Shown one piece after another: positions 1-7,793 of a stretch of DNA of 42,163 bases. The DNA is taken from positions 1 to 42,163 of the forward strand of contig JAKFUT010000073.1 in assembly GCA_021732565.1 (NCBI GenBank), written 5' to 3'. The notes under the pieces were generated by a model. That model made no database searches. It was given only the letters and a program-made list of their open reading frames with translations, and had not been told where the DNA came from. Numbering within the stretch: position 1 is the first letter of the stretch; every line of letters starts with the position of its first letter. Origin of the DNA: Candidatus Obscuribacterales bacterium (GTDB lineage: Bacteria; Cyanobacteriota; Vampirovibrionia; Obscuribacterales; Obscuribacteraceae). The translations under genes were made by a program, and so were the position numbers.

Positions 1-191
1 ACACCACCGTCACAAAGAGGATGGCACCGAAGAATTCGCCAGGTGGTCAGTACGACTCCTTTAATAACTCCATGCTTCTCTAGCGCTCCGTACGAGTATG
101 ATGAGCAACTAGGATAAAAGCGGCACGACGCCGGTCGATACGGTCGTGTCGCTTGGTACAGCTTAAGCAGCAGGAGCAGCGCTTTTTTCAT
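1..191 (-). CDS. yidD: YidD membrane-insertion efficiency factor (3' end cut by window)
   Basis: Reading leftwards from an ATG at 189-191 gives an open frame to the window edge. It has a basic/hydrophobic N-terminus (MKKALLLLLKLYQ) followed by CRFYPSCSSY and a further W-R-I-L-R-C-H-P motif, the signature of the small YidD family, which assists YidC-dependent insertion of inner-membrane proteins. It starts 7 nt after the rnpA stop, so rpmH-rnpA-yidD form the usual minus-strand operon, and yidC would be expected next beyond the edge. The C-terminus lies outside the window. The conserved Cys residues and gene order make this assignment fairly safe. Confidence 0.88.
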   Translation of the reverse strand, partial: MKKALLLLLKLYQATRPYRPASCRFYPSCSSYSYGALEKHGVIKGVVLTTWRILRCHPLCDGG

Positions 192-198
192 CAAATTT

Positions 199-615
199 TT
201 ATTTTGAAACCCGCTTGGTTCCGTGTTTCTCGCCGGCTTTAAGTAAACAATTTACTACGTTTTGCCTCACCTCTGCCCAACTCTTATCAAGAAGATTGCC
301 CTGGATCACCCAAATTATCGAGTACCATTGCTCAAGATTCAGACGGTTCTTGAGATCAGCTTCGCCCCCCTCTTCCAGACTTAACCGTAACAACCTGTAT
401 GCTTCCCGTATCCTCCGCTTGGAACGGTTTCTGTCGGTGGCCCGGGGATGCACCTTTTTACCCACGACAAAGCCGGCAAGCGGGCGCCTTGGAGAGCTGC
501 GGGCTTGCCGTGCCAGTACGTATAGGGTGAGCTGGTCCGAGGAGACACTCTTCCTTGCTGTGTAGACACGTTGGAACAAACTTGGCTTTCGAAGGCGCTC
601 TGCAGAAGGCAGCAC
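199..615 (-). CDS. rnpA: Ribonuclease P protein component
   Basis: A 138-residue basic protein that helps the catalytic RNA of RNase P mature tRNA 5' ends. The hallmark RNR box is present (RNRSKRRIREAYR, about residues 62-74), preceded by FVVGKKVHPRA, which matches the family's conserved strand. The start is a GTG at 613-615, 7 nt downstream of the rpmH stop, and yidD follows 7 nt after the stop, so translation is probably coupled along the operon. The C-terminus is slightly longer than in many RnpA proteins. Nothing suggests loss of function. Confidence 0.95.
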   Translation of the reverse strand: MLPSAERLRKPSLFQRVYTARKSVSSDQLTLYVLARQARSSPRRPLAGFVVGKKVHPRATDRNRSKRRIREAYRLLRLSLEEGGEADLKNRLNLEQWYSIIWVIQGNLLDKSWAEVRQNVVNCLLKAGEKHGTKRVSK

Positions 616-622
616 GATTCAC

Positions 623-757
623 CTAAACGGTGAGGCGATAGCGTCCCTTTGCCCTTCGTGCTTTAAGTACCTTGCGGCCGGTCCGAGTGGCCATTCTGGC
701 CAGGAAGCCGCTGCTTTTCTTCGCCTTGCGAATTGAGCCTCTCAATGTCCGTTTCAT
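623..757 (-). CDS. rpmH: Ribosomal protein bL34
   Basis: A 44-codon gene encoding a very basic peptide beginning [18 protein letters not shown] and ending [11 protein letters not shown], the standard length and pattern of bL34 of the large ribosomal subunit. ACGGAG about 8 nt before the ATG serves as ribosome-binding site. It is first in the rpmH-rnpA-yidD operon and divergent from dnaA, the classical arrangement near bacterial origins. Confidence 0.96.
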   Translation of the reverse strand: MKRTLRGSIRKAKKSSGFLARMATRTGRKVLKARRAKGRYRLTV

Positions 758-1024
758 AGCAAAACTCCGTCACGAGCTTGAAATATATAACGCCGACTAA
801 CCGTTTAAAGCGAGCGCGCAAGCGCCGCCCGACCTTTAATTTTCTTAGACGTCGGCAGGTAACGGGCTATGCTATCATCTCCCCCAGAGTATTAGCGCCG
901 GACGTGAATGACGTCCCGGTTAAAATTTACGAATGGAGCCAATTTTCGGGGCTCTATGTGATTGCAAGCCAACAGTAGCGGCTCGCAATCAGATGCGGTC
1001 GATCCCATAAAATCCGGCTAACAA
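758..1024. promoter_or_regulatory. Divergent rpmH/dnaA intergenic region
   Basis: This 267-nt gap must carry the promoters for the rpmH operon (leftwards) and dnaA (rightwards). No TTATCCACA-like DnaA boxes were found by eye, unlike the gap before dnaN at 35.7-36.6 kb, so it is the weaker candidate for the origin. No clear -35/-10 pair could be assigned. Confidence 0.4.
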
Positions 1025-2530
1025 ATGCCGCGATGCTTAACAGGGACAGATCGCATTCTTGTTAGTTCGTTTCGTCCTGTGGCTTCCTCCAACCCCGGTT
1101 ACCAATTGATGATAAGAGAGCAAACCGAAGATGTCTGTCTGGACCTGCCCTTACCAGAGATTTGGGACCGCACTGTCACCTTGTTAGCCTCTTCCATGTC
1201 GACTCCTTCAATGGAATCGTTTGTCAAGCCGGCTCAACTAGTGGCGGTTGAAAGTAGCAGCGTTACTCTAGCCGTGGCTAATGACTTCACCCGCGGAATG
1301 CTCATGAACTCGCATAGAGCCGCTCTGGAATCCGCGTTGGCCACTGTGCTGGGCCGAAAGATTACGCTGAAAGTGATAGTAGACCAGAGCGTTAAATCAG
1401 CGGAGTACAGCCCGACCATTGCATCCATAATACCCTCACCGGTACGCGGGCAGAGACCGAATAGACCTGCCAATAGTGCATTGCCAGAGCCGGGGTATGG
1501 CGCCTCCAAAGCGAACCTCAACCAGAAACACTCATTTGAGAGTTTCATAGTTGGCTCCAGCAATCGGTTCTGCCATTCCGCGGCCATGGCCGTCTCCGAA
1601 AAACCGGGGCAGGCTTATAACCCGCTATTCATCTATGGCGGAGTCGGATTGGGAAAAACTCATCTGTTGCATGCAGTGGGAAACGCAATCTTACAGCACG
1701 CACCAAATACAGTGGTGCGATACATGTCATGCGAGAAGTTCACCAATGAATTGATCAATTCGCTGCGCGACGGCAGCATGCAGGATTTTCGGCGCAGGTA
1801 CCGGCAGATTGACGTGTTACTGATGGACGATGTGCAATTCATTGAGAAAAAAGAAGCCACCCAGGAAGAGTTCTTTCATACATTTAACGCCCTGCGCGAA
1901 TCCGGCAAACAAATTGTGTTGTCCAGCGATCGGCCGCCGCAAGCTCTATCTCATTTGACGGAGAGACTTCGCAGTCGATTTGAATGGGGGCTGATCGCAG
2001 ACGTTCAGGCCCCGGATTATGAAATGCGCCTGGCAATTTTGCAACGAAAGGCGGAAGTGGAACGCATGGTGGTGAGCGAAGAAATACTGCCATTCATAGC
2101 CGAAAATTTCTCGGGCAGTATCCGAGAACTCGAAGGCGCACTGCTGAGGGCTCACGCCTACACAAACCTTACTGGCAGCACCCCCCACGCGTCTACGCTA
2201 AGAGATATTCTGCTACCGGGTTCTCATCGTAAAGAACGACGCATTATCACCGTAGAGCACGTGATAAATGCCGTGGCCTCTTACTTTCGCATCGAGCCGG
2301 CAGACATCAAGTCATCCAAACGATCACAAGATCTTACTGCGCCACGTCACATTGCCATGTATCTAGCACACGAAATGCTCTCACTGAGCTTCCCGCGCAT
2401 AGGGGCGGCATTCGGAAATCGCAAGCACACCTCGGTTATATATGCATATGACAAAATCAAAACAGCACTGCCGCTCGACGCCGAAATCGCCAGCGTAGTA
2501 AAACGTATTTCGCAAGAACTGGAAGCGTAG
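1025..2530 (+). CDS. dnaA: Chromosomal replication initiator DnaA
   Basis: The origin-binding AAA+ ATPase that starts chromosome replication. In the 501-residue reading, the N-terminal interaction domain covers about 40-120 (IWDRTVTLL and VANDFTRGML motifs) and a linker about 120-165. The AAA+ core has Walker A GGVGLGKT at 205-212 and Walker B VLLMDD at 264-269. The C-terminal helix-turn-helix has the DnaA signature (RHIAMYLAHE, then SFPRIGAAFGNRKHTSV) at about 440-470. The first 28 residues do not look like DnaA. An in-frame ATG at 1109 gives a more typical 473-residue protein, and neither start has a strong ribosome-binding site. dnaN does not follow; it lies at 36.6 kb. Confidence 0.97.
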   Translation: MPRCLTGTDRILVSSFRPVASSNPGYQLMIREQTEDVCLDLPLPEIWDRTVTLLASSMSTPSMESFVKPAQLVAVESSSVTLAVANDFTRGMLMNSHRAALESALATVLGRKITLKVIVDQSVKSAEYSPTIASIIPSPVRGQRPNRPANSALPEPGYGASKANLNQKHSFESFIVGSSNRFCHSAAMAVSEKPGQAYNPLFIYGGVGLGKTHLLHAVGNAILQHAPNTVVRYMSCEKFTNELINSLRDGSMQDFRRRYRQIDVLLMDDVQFIEKKEATQEEFFHTFNALRESGKQIVLSSDRPPQALSHLTERLRSRFEWGLIADVQAPDYEMRLAILQRKAEVERMVVSEEILPFIAENFSGSIRELEGALLRAHAYTNLTGSTPHASTLRDILLPGSHRKERRIITVEHVINAVASYFRIEPADIKSSKRSQDLTAPRHIAMYLAHEMLSLSFPRIGAAFGNRKHTSVIYAYDKIKTALPLDAEIASVVKRISQELEA

Positions 2531-2695
2531 CGATACAGCACCGTCGCCGAGGCAAGACCATGTTTAGCGGATTCAAGACATGTGGATCTGGCGCGCCAGC
2601 CTCGCCCAGTCTCAGGGAGCGGAGAACCTCGTCACGGAAGCTTTGAAACAAGCCGAAAAGGTCTTAGATTCGCTCTACCCGTGAAGCGCCGAGTT
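2531..2695. other. dnaA/TPR convergent gap with a 34-codon ORF
   Basis: The space between the convergent dnaA and TPR genes contains a short plus-strand frame at 2580-2684. Its product ends in an amphipathic, TPR-helix-like stretch (ENLVTEALKQAEKVLDSLYP). No ribosome-binding site precedes it, so it may be a gene remnant rather than a working gene. Confidence 0.25.
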
Positions 2696-3862
2696 TTACA
2701 CTTCTTCGACCGGGCGATACTCTCCTTCCAGATGAGCACTAATAGCAGTAGCACGATCACGGCACCATTGAGCCTCAAGAGGCTTCTGCCACACATCATA
2801 CAAAGACGCCAACCGTTTCAAACAATCGGAAGGATCGCTACATCGCTTCCCTTCGACCAAAGCCATTTCGCGACGCAAACACACGCTTGCTTCCTCATAA
2901 CGCCCCTGAACACGGTAGAGCCAGCCGAGTTGCTCAAGAGAGCACTCCAACTCGCACACCAGCTCCTCCACCTTCTCTCCATCAATACAGGTGTGGACGG
3001 CAGCTTCCCGACTCGTAATACAGTGGTTGAGAGAGACTTCGCACATTGCAAAATCTTGCTGAAGAAATGAGATCGCGCTCAGGCTCTCATAAATAAGAAG
3101 CGTTTCCGAATCAACAGCACCAAGTTCTTCACTGCAAATCTTCACTGCAAGATCAACACACTGCCGCGCTGTGGACAGATCGGTCGGAAGACTCAAAGCT
3201 GCCTCTTCCACCAGGTTCCAACATAACTGGATACGGTAGTTATCCGTTACTTTCGCCGAACGCCTCACCCCGGGCGTCTTTGGGAACGTGAATGGTTGCA
3301 TTGGTTTCCAATGACTATCAAACCCGTCCAACCGATCGCGTCGCTTCGCTAAAATTGGCACATGCTCTAATTTTGCAGTGAATCCGTAGAACTCAATCAA
3401 CTCCGTCAGACGATCCGAGACAGTACTGTTGGTACGACCCCAAGTACGTTCCTCCATGTCTAAAGCATAGAGGAGCAGTGGCTCCGCCCGGTCATATTCC
3501 TGGCGTCTGAAATAAACTCGGGCCAATTCCGCAGACACATTTCCAGTATCTCCGTTATCACCATAAGTCTGTTTGCAAAAATCCAGCACCTTCTTCAGGG
3601 TTGCTTCGGCCTGATCCCATTTTTCCTGATAGACATAGACTGCCGCAAGATTGTCGAGAATCAGATAGTAATTATCTGCCTTGTATGGACCATCAACTCT
3701 TTCCATTGTCGATACGGCTTCAATACTCGATGCTTCCGCAAGATCAAACTGCTTGTTATACAGAAAATCAATTCCCTGTTCTGACAATTCCCACGCTCGG
3801 TCTAGCAGCGAATCCTCAGGTTCATCTTCTGTGAAATAGATGGGACGAAAATGCATCGTCAT
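2696..3862 (-). CDS. TPR repeat protein (kinesin-light-chain-like repeats)
   Basis: A 388-residue protein built mostly from tetratricopeptide helices: an N-terminal set (LAAVYVYQEKWDQAEATLKK, then LARVYFRRQEYDRAEPLL) at about residues 70-135 and a C-terminal set (LGWLYRVQGRYEEASVCLRR) at about 310-345. TPRs mediate protein-protein contacts, and the partner cannot be told from sequence. No signal peptide or membrane segment is visible, so it is probably cytosolic. The ATG at 3860-3862 overlaps the stop of a 29-codon upstream ORF (TAATG), pointing to translational coupling. It converges on dnaA. The TPR fold is clear and the function unknown. Confidence 0.85.
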   Translation of the reverse strand: MTMHFRPIYFTEDEPEDSLLDRAWELSEQGIDFLYNKQFDLAEASSIEAVSTMERVDGPYKADNYYLILDNLAAVYVYQEKWDQAEATLKKVLDFCKQTYGDNGDTGNVSAELARVYFRRQEYDRAEPLLLYALDMEERTWGRTNSTVSDRLTELIEFYGFTAKLEHVPILAKRRDRLDGFDSHWKPMQPFTFPKTPGVRRSAKVTDNYRIQLCWNLVEEAALSLPTDLSTARQCVDLAVKICSEELGAVDSETLLIYESLSAISFLQQDFAMCEVSLNHCITSREAAVHTCIDGEKVEELVCELECSLEQLGWLYRVQGRYEEASVCLRREMALVEGKRCSDPSDCLKRLASLYDVWQKPLEAQWCRDRATAISAHLEGEYRPVEEV

Positions 3863-3951
3863 TACTTTATCCGGCCCCCCGGGCCAATACGGCGCCGCGT
3901 CGATTCAGTCTCGTTGTTCTCAGGTACTGGTGCAATTACGAAAGTCATCAT
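3862..3951 (-). CDS. 29-residue leader peptide upstream of TPR gene
   Basis: A short frame starts at the ATG at 3949-3951, with AAAGGA 6 nt upstream as a good ribosome-binding site, and ends in a TAA that overlaps the ATG of the TPR gene as TAATG. The peptide (MMTFVIAPVPENNETESTRR...) is hydrophilic and resembles nothing I recognise. The ribosome-binding site combined with the stop/start overlap suggests it is translated and feeds ribosomes into the TPR gene. It could be only a leader. Confidence 0.45.
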   Translation of the reverse strand: MMTFVIAPVPENNETESTRRRIGPGGRIK

Positions 3952-4052
3952 TGTGAATCCTTTGTGAGACGCCACGTTTAAACTCCGGTATCGATAAACA
4001 ACGAACAAACCGCGAACTTTGCCGACTAACCTCTTCTTAAGCTTACATTCTA

Positions 4053-4868
4053 GTGGGAAGATCAGTGCAGAACCTACAACCACACTATATTTCACAAACT
4101 CACCGGCTGGACCATCTAGCCACAATTACCCCCTCGTCCAAACTGATTGATCAACTTCTGGCAGCTCAACAAGTAGTCGAGGCCTCGCCGCAGTACACAG
4201 ACTCCTCCAGGAGAATCTATCTTTCAAGATTGAGACAGTTCGTACAGTATCTCGCTGAAAAGAACATGGATCCGCCTGTCACGGAGTTCCAGCATCGAGT
4301 TTGCGAGTTCATCGATACTTGCCGAACATCTCTTCAGTGGAAAACCACTACTGTCAACAATTTCATTCGCACCTTCAGAGCCTACGCCAGGATACTCCAC
4401 CAGCCTTACGTAAGAACTCTGGAAACTGAATCAGACATACGGCGAAGCTATCTCTCAACCACCGACGAAATTCGCTTGCTCGAAACAGCCAGAGCACGGC
4501 CATCATGTCGAGAAACTCTATTGTGCCTCCTATTTCTGAGAACACCAATTGGACTTAGTGACTGCACAAATATCAAACTCGACGATTTACAACAAACGTC
4601 CGAGGGTCAGATACAGCTCACCGTGCGTAATCGCTATAGAGAACAGACTCAGACCCTTTCTCCTGATTTGGCAACAGCTTTGAAGAATTGGCTGTCAGAA
4701 CGGGATAGCACTGAATGTAGTGCAGACTCTCCCTATCTATTTCTGGGACCTAAGGGCGACAAGTTGACTACGTCGGCCATAGATATAATGCTAAGAAAAA
4801 CGGGGTGGAGAGCAGGTCTGAACCTGAGTACCCAAACCCTGCGAAATGCCCGAAAGATTCGGAAATGA
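4053..4868 (+). pseudogene. Degenerate tyrosine recombinase/phage integrase remnant
   Basis: A 271-codon frame. Residues about 30-125 resemble the N-terminal SAM-like core-binding domain of XerC/D-type recombinases (SSRRIYLSRLRQFVQYLAE and TTTVNNFIRTFRAYARIL). Residues about 140-271 resemble the start of the catalytic domain. Key positions are lost: the first catalytic Arg (usual G-L-R-x-S-E) reads as IGLSDC, and the H-x-L-R box reads as QTLR. The frame then stops at LRNARKIRK, before the second His/Trp box and the nucleophilic Tyr. The GTG start at 4053 has no clear ribosome-binding site. It is most likely a decayed integrase that can no longer cut DNA. A repurposed DNA-binding protein is possible. 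Confidence 0.6.
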
Positions 4869-5311
4869 GTTAATTTCGCAGCTGGCGCAGTGGCGGTGAC
4901 GGTGGCGAAACCACGCCCGTCGTGAATACCATTCTTCAAAGGAAACGCGCTTCCTTGTGGACGAGATTAGTATCAAACTGTGGCGACAGTCAGAGCAAAA
5001 AAAGCGAGGTGAAATATGCATCCTCGCGCGAGTAGCAAGGTTAACTCTATCCACTGACTACGTGAATCCCGCTAACATCAAGGCCAACAATGTTGTGTCC
5101 ACTGTCCCGGGGGCGGCAGACTTGAATCCTAACCTACCTACAATTGCTGACCCGGAGATCGTTCTCAAAATACACTTCCAGCACTGAGCATCATACCGTT
5201 GCGCTCCTCCTGTCAGGAGAGAGTCACTGTCGGTCTGCGATTGTGTAGCGATGTCCGTGGCAGGCAACCGTTTCTCCAACTGGCGTTTCACCAGCTAATG
5301 GGAGTACAAAG
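4869..5311. other. Gene-poor gap after integrase remnant
   Basis: A 443-nt stretch with no supported gene. A 76-codon GTG frame at 4957-5187 lacks a placed ribosome-binding site and recognisable composition. A small imperfect hairpin (CTCCTCCTGTCAGGAGAG) lies around 5202-5219. Composition turns GC-richer towards the operon starting at 5312. Confidence 0.3.
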
Positions 5312-5638
5312 ATGACTCGATTGACTGCTATCGTCTGCGCTCTCGGATTTGTCTTTCTGGCGGGCTGTTCGTCCAGTGCCGTTCCGACCGTGACCGCACA
5401 GCCCGAGGACCATCAGGCCCGCTTCGACAAGTCGGTTCAGCTCTTGCTGGAAACGAACCAGTCCCTCCCCGACTACAACCTCTTGAAGGACCGCCTTGAG
5501 AAGTTCAGCAAGGAACAGCGGCCAACACTGAAGACCAAACAAGACGTGGACAACGCCCTGAAGGCAGCGACCAAAATCGTGGCGAACTTCTACGAGGAAC
5601 TCGGCACCAAGCTCGGTGATCACCCGCACAAGAAGTGA
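5312..5638 (+). CDS. Small lipoprotein
   Basis: A 108-residue protein with a bacterial lipoprotein signal: a short basic/hydrophobic N-terminus (MTRLTAIVCALGFVFLAGC) with lipobox LAGC, predicting cleavage before Cys19 and lipid anchoring. The mature part is short, charged and helical (LLLETNQSLPDYNLLKDRLEK). GGGAG before the ATG gives a usable ribosome-binding site. It is the first of four GC-richer plus-strand genes ending at a strong hairpin at 7648-7706. Family and function are not recognised. Confidence 0.8.
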   Translation: MTRLTAIVCALGFVFLAGCSSSAVPTVTAQPEDHQARFDKSVQLLLETNQSLPDYNLLKDRLEKFSKEQRPTLKTKQDVDNALKAATKIVANFYEELGTKLGDHPHKK

Positions 5639-5774
5639 AACCGCGCAGCAAAGGCCCATTCCACCTCCGCACATCGGTGTCTCTGTCTCTGAACCTGAGG
5701 TATCACAAGCCTCCTCCATGACCAGCGCGGCAATTAATTGCAGTGCTGTTTCCTTTACTCGACCGGAGTGAACA

Positions 5775-6593
5775 ATGTCCACTGCATCCGATTTTCGGAT
5801 TGTAATTGCCACCCTTACGAACCAAACCCCTGAGTCCATCGTCCGACAGCTTGCCGCACTGGCTCGATCGGCAGCGGAGAAGTGCTGTGTTCCTCTGGTG
5901 GAGTACTTCCTCGATCTCGTCGTCGAACACGTCAACAAGCTCGGTGGAGTGAGTTGCGGTGTCAACGCCGATGTCGCCTGGGTCTTCGAGAACCTTGCAC
6001 TCCGTGCCATCGAAGCCGGCAGGTTGGAGGAGGGCGAATCACTGCTACGCCAGGCGATCACTTTCTACAATGACCGCCACAGCGACCCGGCCCGCGCCGC
6101 TTCCCTGATGCGGGAGCTGGCCACTCTGCTGGAGAAGCAAGGTCGCCTGGCCGATGATGAAGACCTTCGCCGCCAGGCACTCGAGATCGACGAAACCGTG
6201 GCGGGCGTGGTTGAATGCGTGAAAGACCTGTCAGCGCTGGCAGACTTGCTGCGGCAGGAACAACGCTACCCTGAAGCCGAGGAGCTGTACAAGCAGGCTC
6301 TCGAGCTGACCTTCCTTGCGTGGGGAGAACGAGACTCGCGCAGTTTCGACCTCATCGACTACTACGCCTCCTGTCGCATCCGACAAGGCAACGAGCAAGA
6401 CTGGCGCGATCTGGCCAGCTATCGTGCTGCGCTGGCCCGCGGCGACCACGGAGCGCTCTACGCCATCCGCCCAACGCACCTGCTGCCTCACTTCAAGTGC
6501 AACGACGGGGTCCTTCTTCGGGACCAGTTGCGCCAAGCACAGGAAAAGACCAGTGGAAAGGTGGCAACACCGGCTGAGCCTCGTCACCACTAA
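5775..6593 (+). CDS. TPR repeat protein
   Basis: A 272-residue protein with successive TPR-type helix pairs: LALRAIEAGRLEEGESLLRQ (about 75-95), LATLLEKQGRLADDEDLRRQ (about 115-135) and LADLLRQEQRYPEAEELYKQ (about 155-175). It has no signal peptide. CCGGAGTGAACA precedes the ATG at a good distance. It lies between the lipoprotein gene and the SAM-like gene on the same strand and is probably in the same transcript. The likely role is a scaffold in a small protein-interaction module. Its partner is unknown. Confidence 0.85.
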   Translation: MSTASDFRIVIATLTNQTPESIVRQLAALARSAAEKCCVPLVEYFLDLVVEHVNKLGGVSCGVNADVAWVFENLALRAIEAGRLEEGESLLRQAITFYNDRHSDPARAASLMRELATLLEKQGRLADDEDLRRQALEIDETVAGVVECVKDLSALADLLRQEQRYPEAEELYKQALELTFLAWGERDSRSFDLIDYYASCRIRQGNEQDWRDLASYRAALARGDHGALYAIRPTHLLPHFKCNDGVLLRDQLRQAQEKTSGKVATPAEPRHH

Positions 6594-6615
6594 ACACCTT
6601 ACGGAGGTTTACGGA

Positions 6616-7002
6616 ATGGACGACCTGCGCCTGACCCTGGCCAATACGGGTCTTACTGCTGACGTCATTCGGATGATGGAGGAGCAGGGGTTACTCTGTC
6701 AATCCCTGCTGAATGAGATAACGGTACCCGATCTGATGCGATGTGGGCTCAAGCTGGGAAGCGCATTGAAGGTGCTCAGGGCCTTCCCGGGCGGAAAGTG
6801 GTCCAGAAAAGATGCCTGTCCACCGGAAGCCATCCGCACGATGCTCCAACAGGCGGAAATCCGCGAGGACCTCATCAAGAAGTTGGAGGATGAGGATATG
6901 CTCGACCTCGACCTGCTTCGAGGCATTACCACCAGGCAGCTTGAGTCCATCGGTTTGCCCTATGGCTGGGCACTGCGGATTGTCAAAGCGTTCCCTCGGT
7001 AA
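6616..7002 (+). CDS. Tandem SAM-like helical domain protein
   Basis: Started at the ATG at 6616 because ACGGAGG lies 8 nt upstream; the open frame continues further 5', but that part overlaps the TPR gene. The 128-residue protein consists of two similar five-helix units, residues about 5-58 and 75-127. Each ends in the same pattern (LMRCGLKLGSALKVLRAFP and LESIGLPYGWALRIVKAFP). This recalls sterile-alpha-motif domains, whose final helix follows a G-I/L-x-x-G-x-A-x-x-I pattern. SAM domains polymerise or bind other SAM domains. It follows the TPR gene by 22 nt, so co-expression is likely. The family assignment is by eye only. Confidence 0.75.
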   Translation: MDDLRLTLANTGLTADVIRMMEEQGLLCQSLLNEITVPDLMRCGLKLGSALKVLRAFPGGKWSRKDACPPEAIRTMLQQAEIREDLIKKLEDEDMLDLDLLRGITTRQLESIGLPYGWALRIVKAFPR

Positions 7003-7118
7003 CCCGTGAAGCCCGTCACTCGCCTGCATTGGTAGCTCAAGAATCTGAACACAAAAAATTAAAACGGTAAGGATTGTACCAAGCCGTTCCATCTGTTCCC
7101 TTCTTGAGGAGGCTTCGC

Positions 7119-7619
7119 ATGAGCGAGAGTCTGAAGCGCGGTGACCGGTTGGCGGGGCGTGACGGTGGCGAGGCGGTGTTCACGGGCGAGTTCTGGGTCA
7201 GCGCGAGGGTCTTCGCGCACCTGGAGCACACGCCGGGGCTGCAGGAACGCCTGCACAGAGGCTTCTGCACGGTGTGCCACCGCCAGTGGGGCGACACCTC
7301 GCGCCACTCGCGGTGCCTGAGCTGCACCGTCTCGATGCACCTGGACGGGGTGAAGGGGATGTGCCCCGACAACCCGGCTGAGGGTCAGCGTGTGATCACC
7401 CCGTTCGGCGAGGCCGTCTTCGGCGGCTACTGCTGGATGGACGCGGGCCTGTTCGACTACCTCCAGGCAACGCCGCCCAACTTCAAGGAGGAGGACGGGC
7501 CGTTCGACCCGCTCTGCGTCTCGGAGTTGGGCGGCTGCGCGGGGTGCGGGGCGTACTGGGGGAACTCGCACAAGTGCGCCCTGTGCGTCTTCTGCGGGTC
7601 GCACGTCTCGCTGACGTGA
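7119..7619 (+). CDS. Duplicated Cys-rich putative zinc-binding protein
   Basis: The ATG at 7119 is chosen because GAGGAGG lies 6 nt upstream. The 166-residue protein is two copies of one unit. Residues about 17-75 contain GGEAVFTGEFWVSARVF followed by CTVCHRQWG...CLSC (C50, C53, C66, C69). Residues about 95-163 contain FGEAVFGGYCWMDAGLF followed by CAGCGAYWG...CALCVFC (C140, C143, C153, C156, C159). Paired CxxC knuckles suggest one zinc per copy. I do not recognise the unit. It ends the 5.3-7.6 kb operon and has the same two-copy layout as the SAM-like gene before it. Confidence 0.8.
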   Translation: MSESLKRGDRLAGRDGGEAVFTGEFWVSARVFAHLEHTPGLQERLHRGFCTVCHRQWGDTSRHSRCLSCTVSMHLDGVKGMCPDNPAEGQRVITPFGEAVFGGYCWMDAGLFDYLQATPPNFKEEDGPFDPLCVSELGGCAGCGAYWGNSHKCALCVFCGSHVSLT

Positions 7620-7627
7620 TGCACCCG

Positions 7628-7646
7628 ACCGTCGCCATGCGACGGT
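7628..7646. terminator. Short perfect hairpin after Cys-rich gene
   Basis: ACCGTCGC and GCGACGGT form an 8-bp perfect stem around the loop CAT, 9 nt after the stop codon. It sits directly against the larger hairpin at 7648-7706, making a double structure. Confidence 0.5.
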
Positions 7647-7647
7647 G

Positions 7648-7706
7648 AAAATTGCCAAAAGGGCAGGGACAGGCTTAACGCCTCCCCTTGCCCTTTTGGC
7701 AATTTT
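7648..7706. terminator. Strong bidirectional intrinsic terminator
   Basis: An 18-bp perfect inverted repeat (AAAATTGCCAAAAGGGCA against TGCCCTTTTGGCAATTTT) extends by three more pairs including one G-U. The right arm ends in a T-run and the left arm begins with A's, so it could stop transcription from either side. It closes the operon at 5312-7619. Confidence 0.8.
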
Positions 7707-7727
7707 CCACCCCGAACTTCAGGTTGA

Positions 7728-7793
7728 ATGATGGATTTGAACAAGACCATAGGCTGGCTTCGAGAATGGATTAAGCTGATCGATTACCCATGA
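7728..7793 (+). CDS. Possible 21-residue amphipathic peptide
   Basis: A small frame follows the terminator: an ATG-ATG start with a modest AGGTTGA just upstream, encoding MMDLNKTIGWLREWIKLIDYP. The alternation of W, L and I with charged residues would form an amphipathic helix, as in small membrane-active or toxin-like peptides. No homology could be judged and no antitoxin-like gene is adjacent, so this is tentative. Confidence 0.25.
   Translation: MMDLNKTIGWLREWIKLIDYP

Noticed and set aside
778..978. A 66-codon basic frame in the rpmH-dnaA gap
   Set aside because: It lies in the divergent promoter region with no ribosome-binding site, and its Arg richness follows from local base composition.
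4957..5187. A 76-codon GTG frame after the integrase remnant
   Set aside because: No placed ribosome-binding site, unremarkable composition and no recognisable motif.
5288..6061. A 257-codon minus-strand frame opposite the lipoprotein and TPR genes
   Set aside because: Antisense shadow of two plus-strand genes that show a lipobox and TPR repeats respectively.
7059..7658. A 199-codon minus-strand frame opposite the Cys-rich gene
   Set aside because: GC-rich antisense shadow. The plus-strand gene has a strong ribosome-binding site and an internally repeated Cys pattern.
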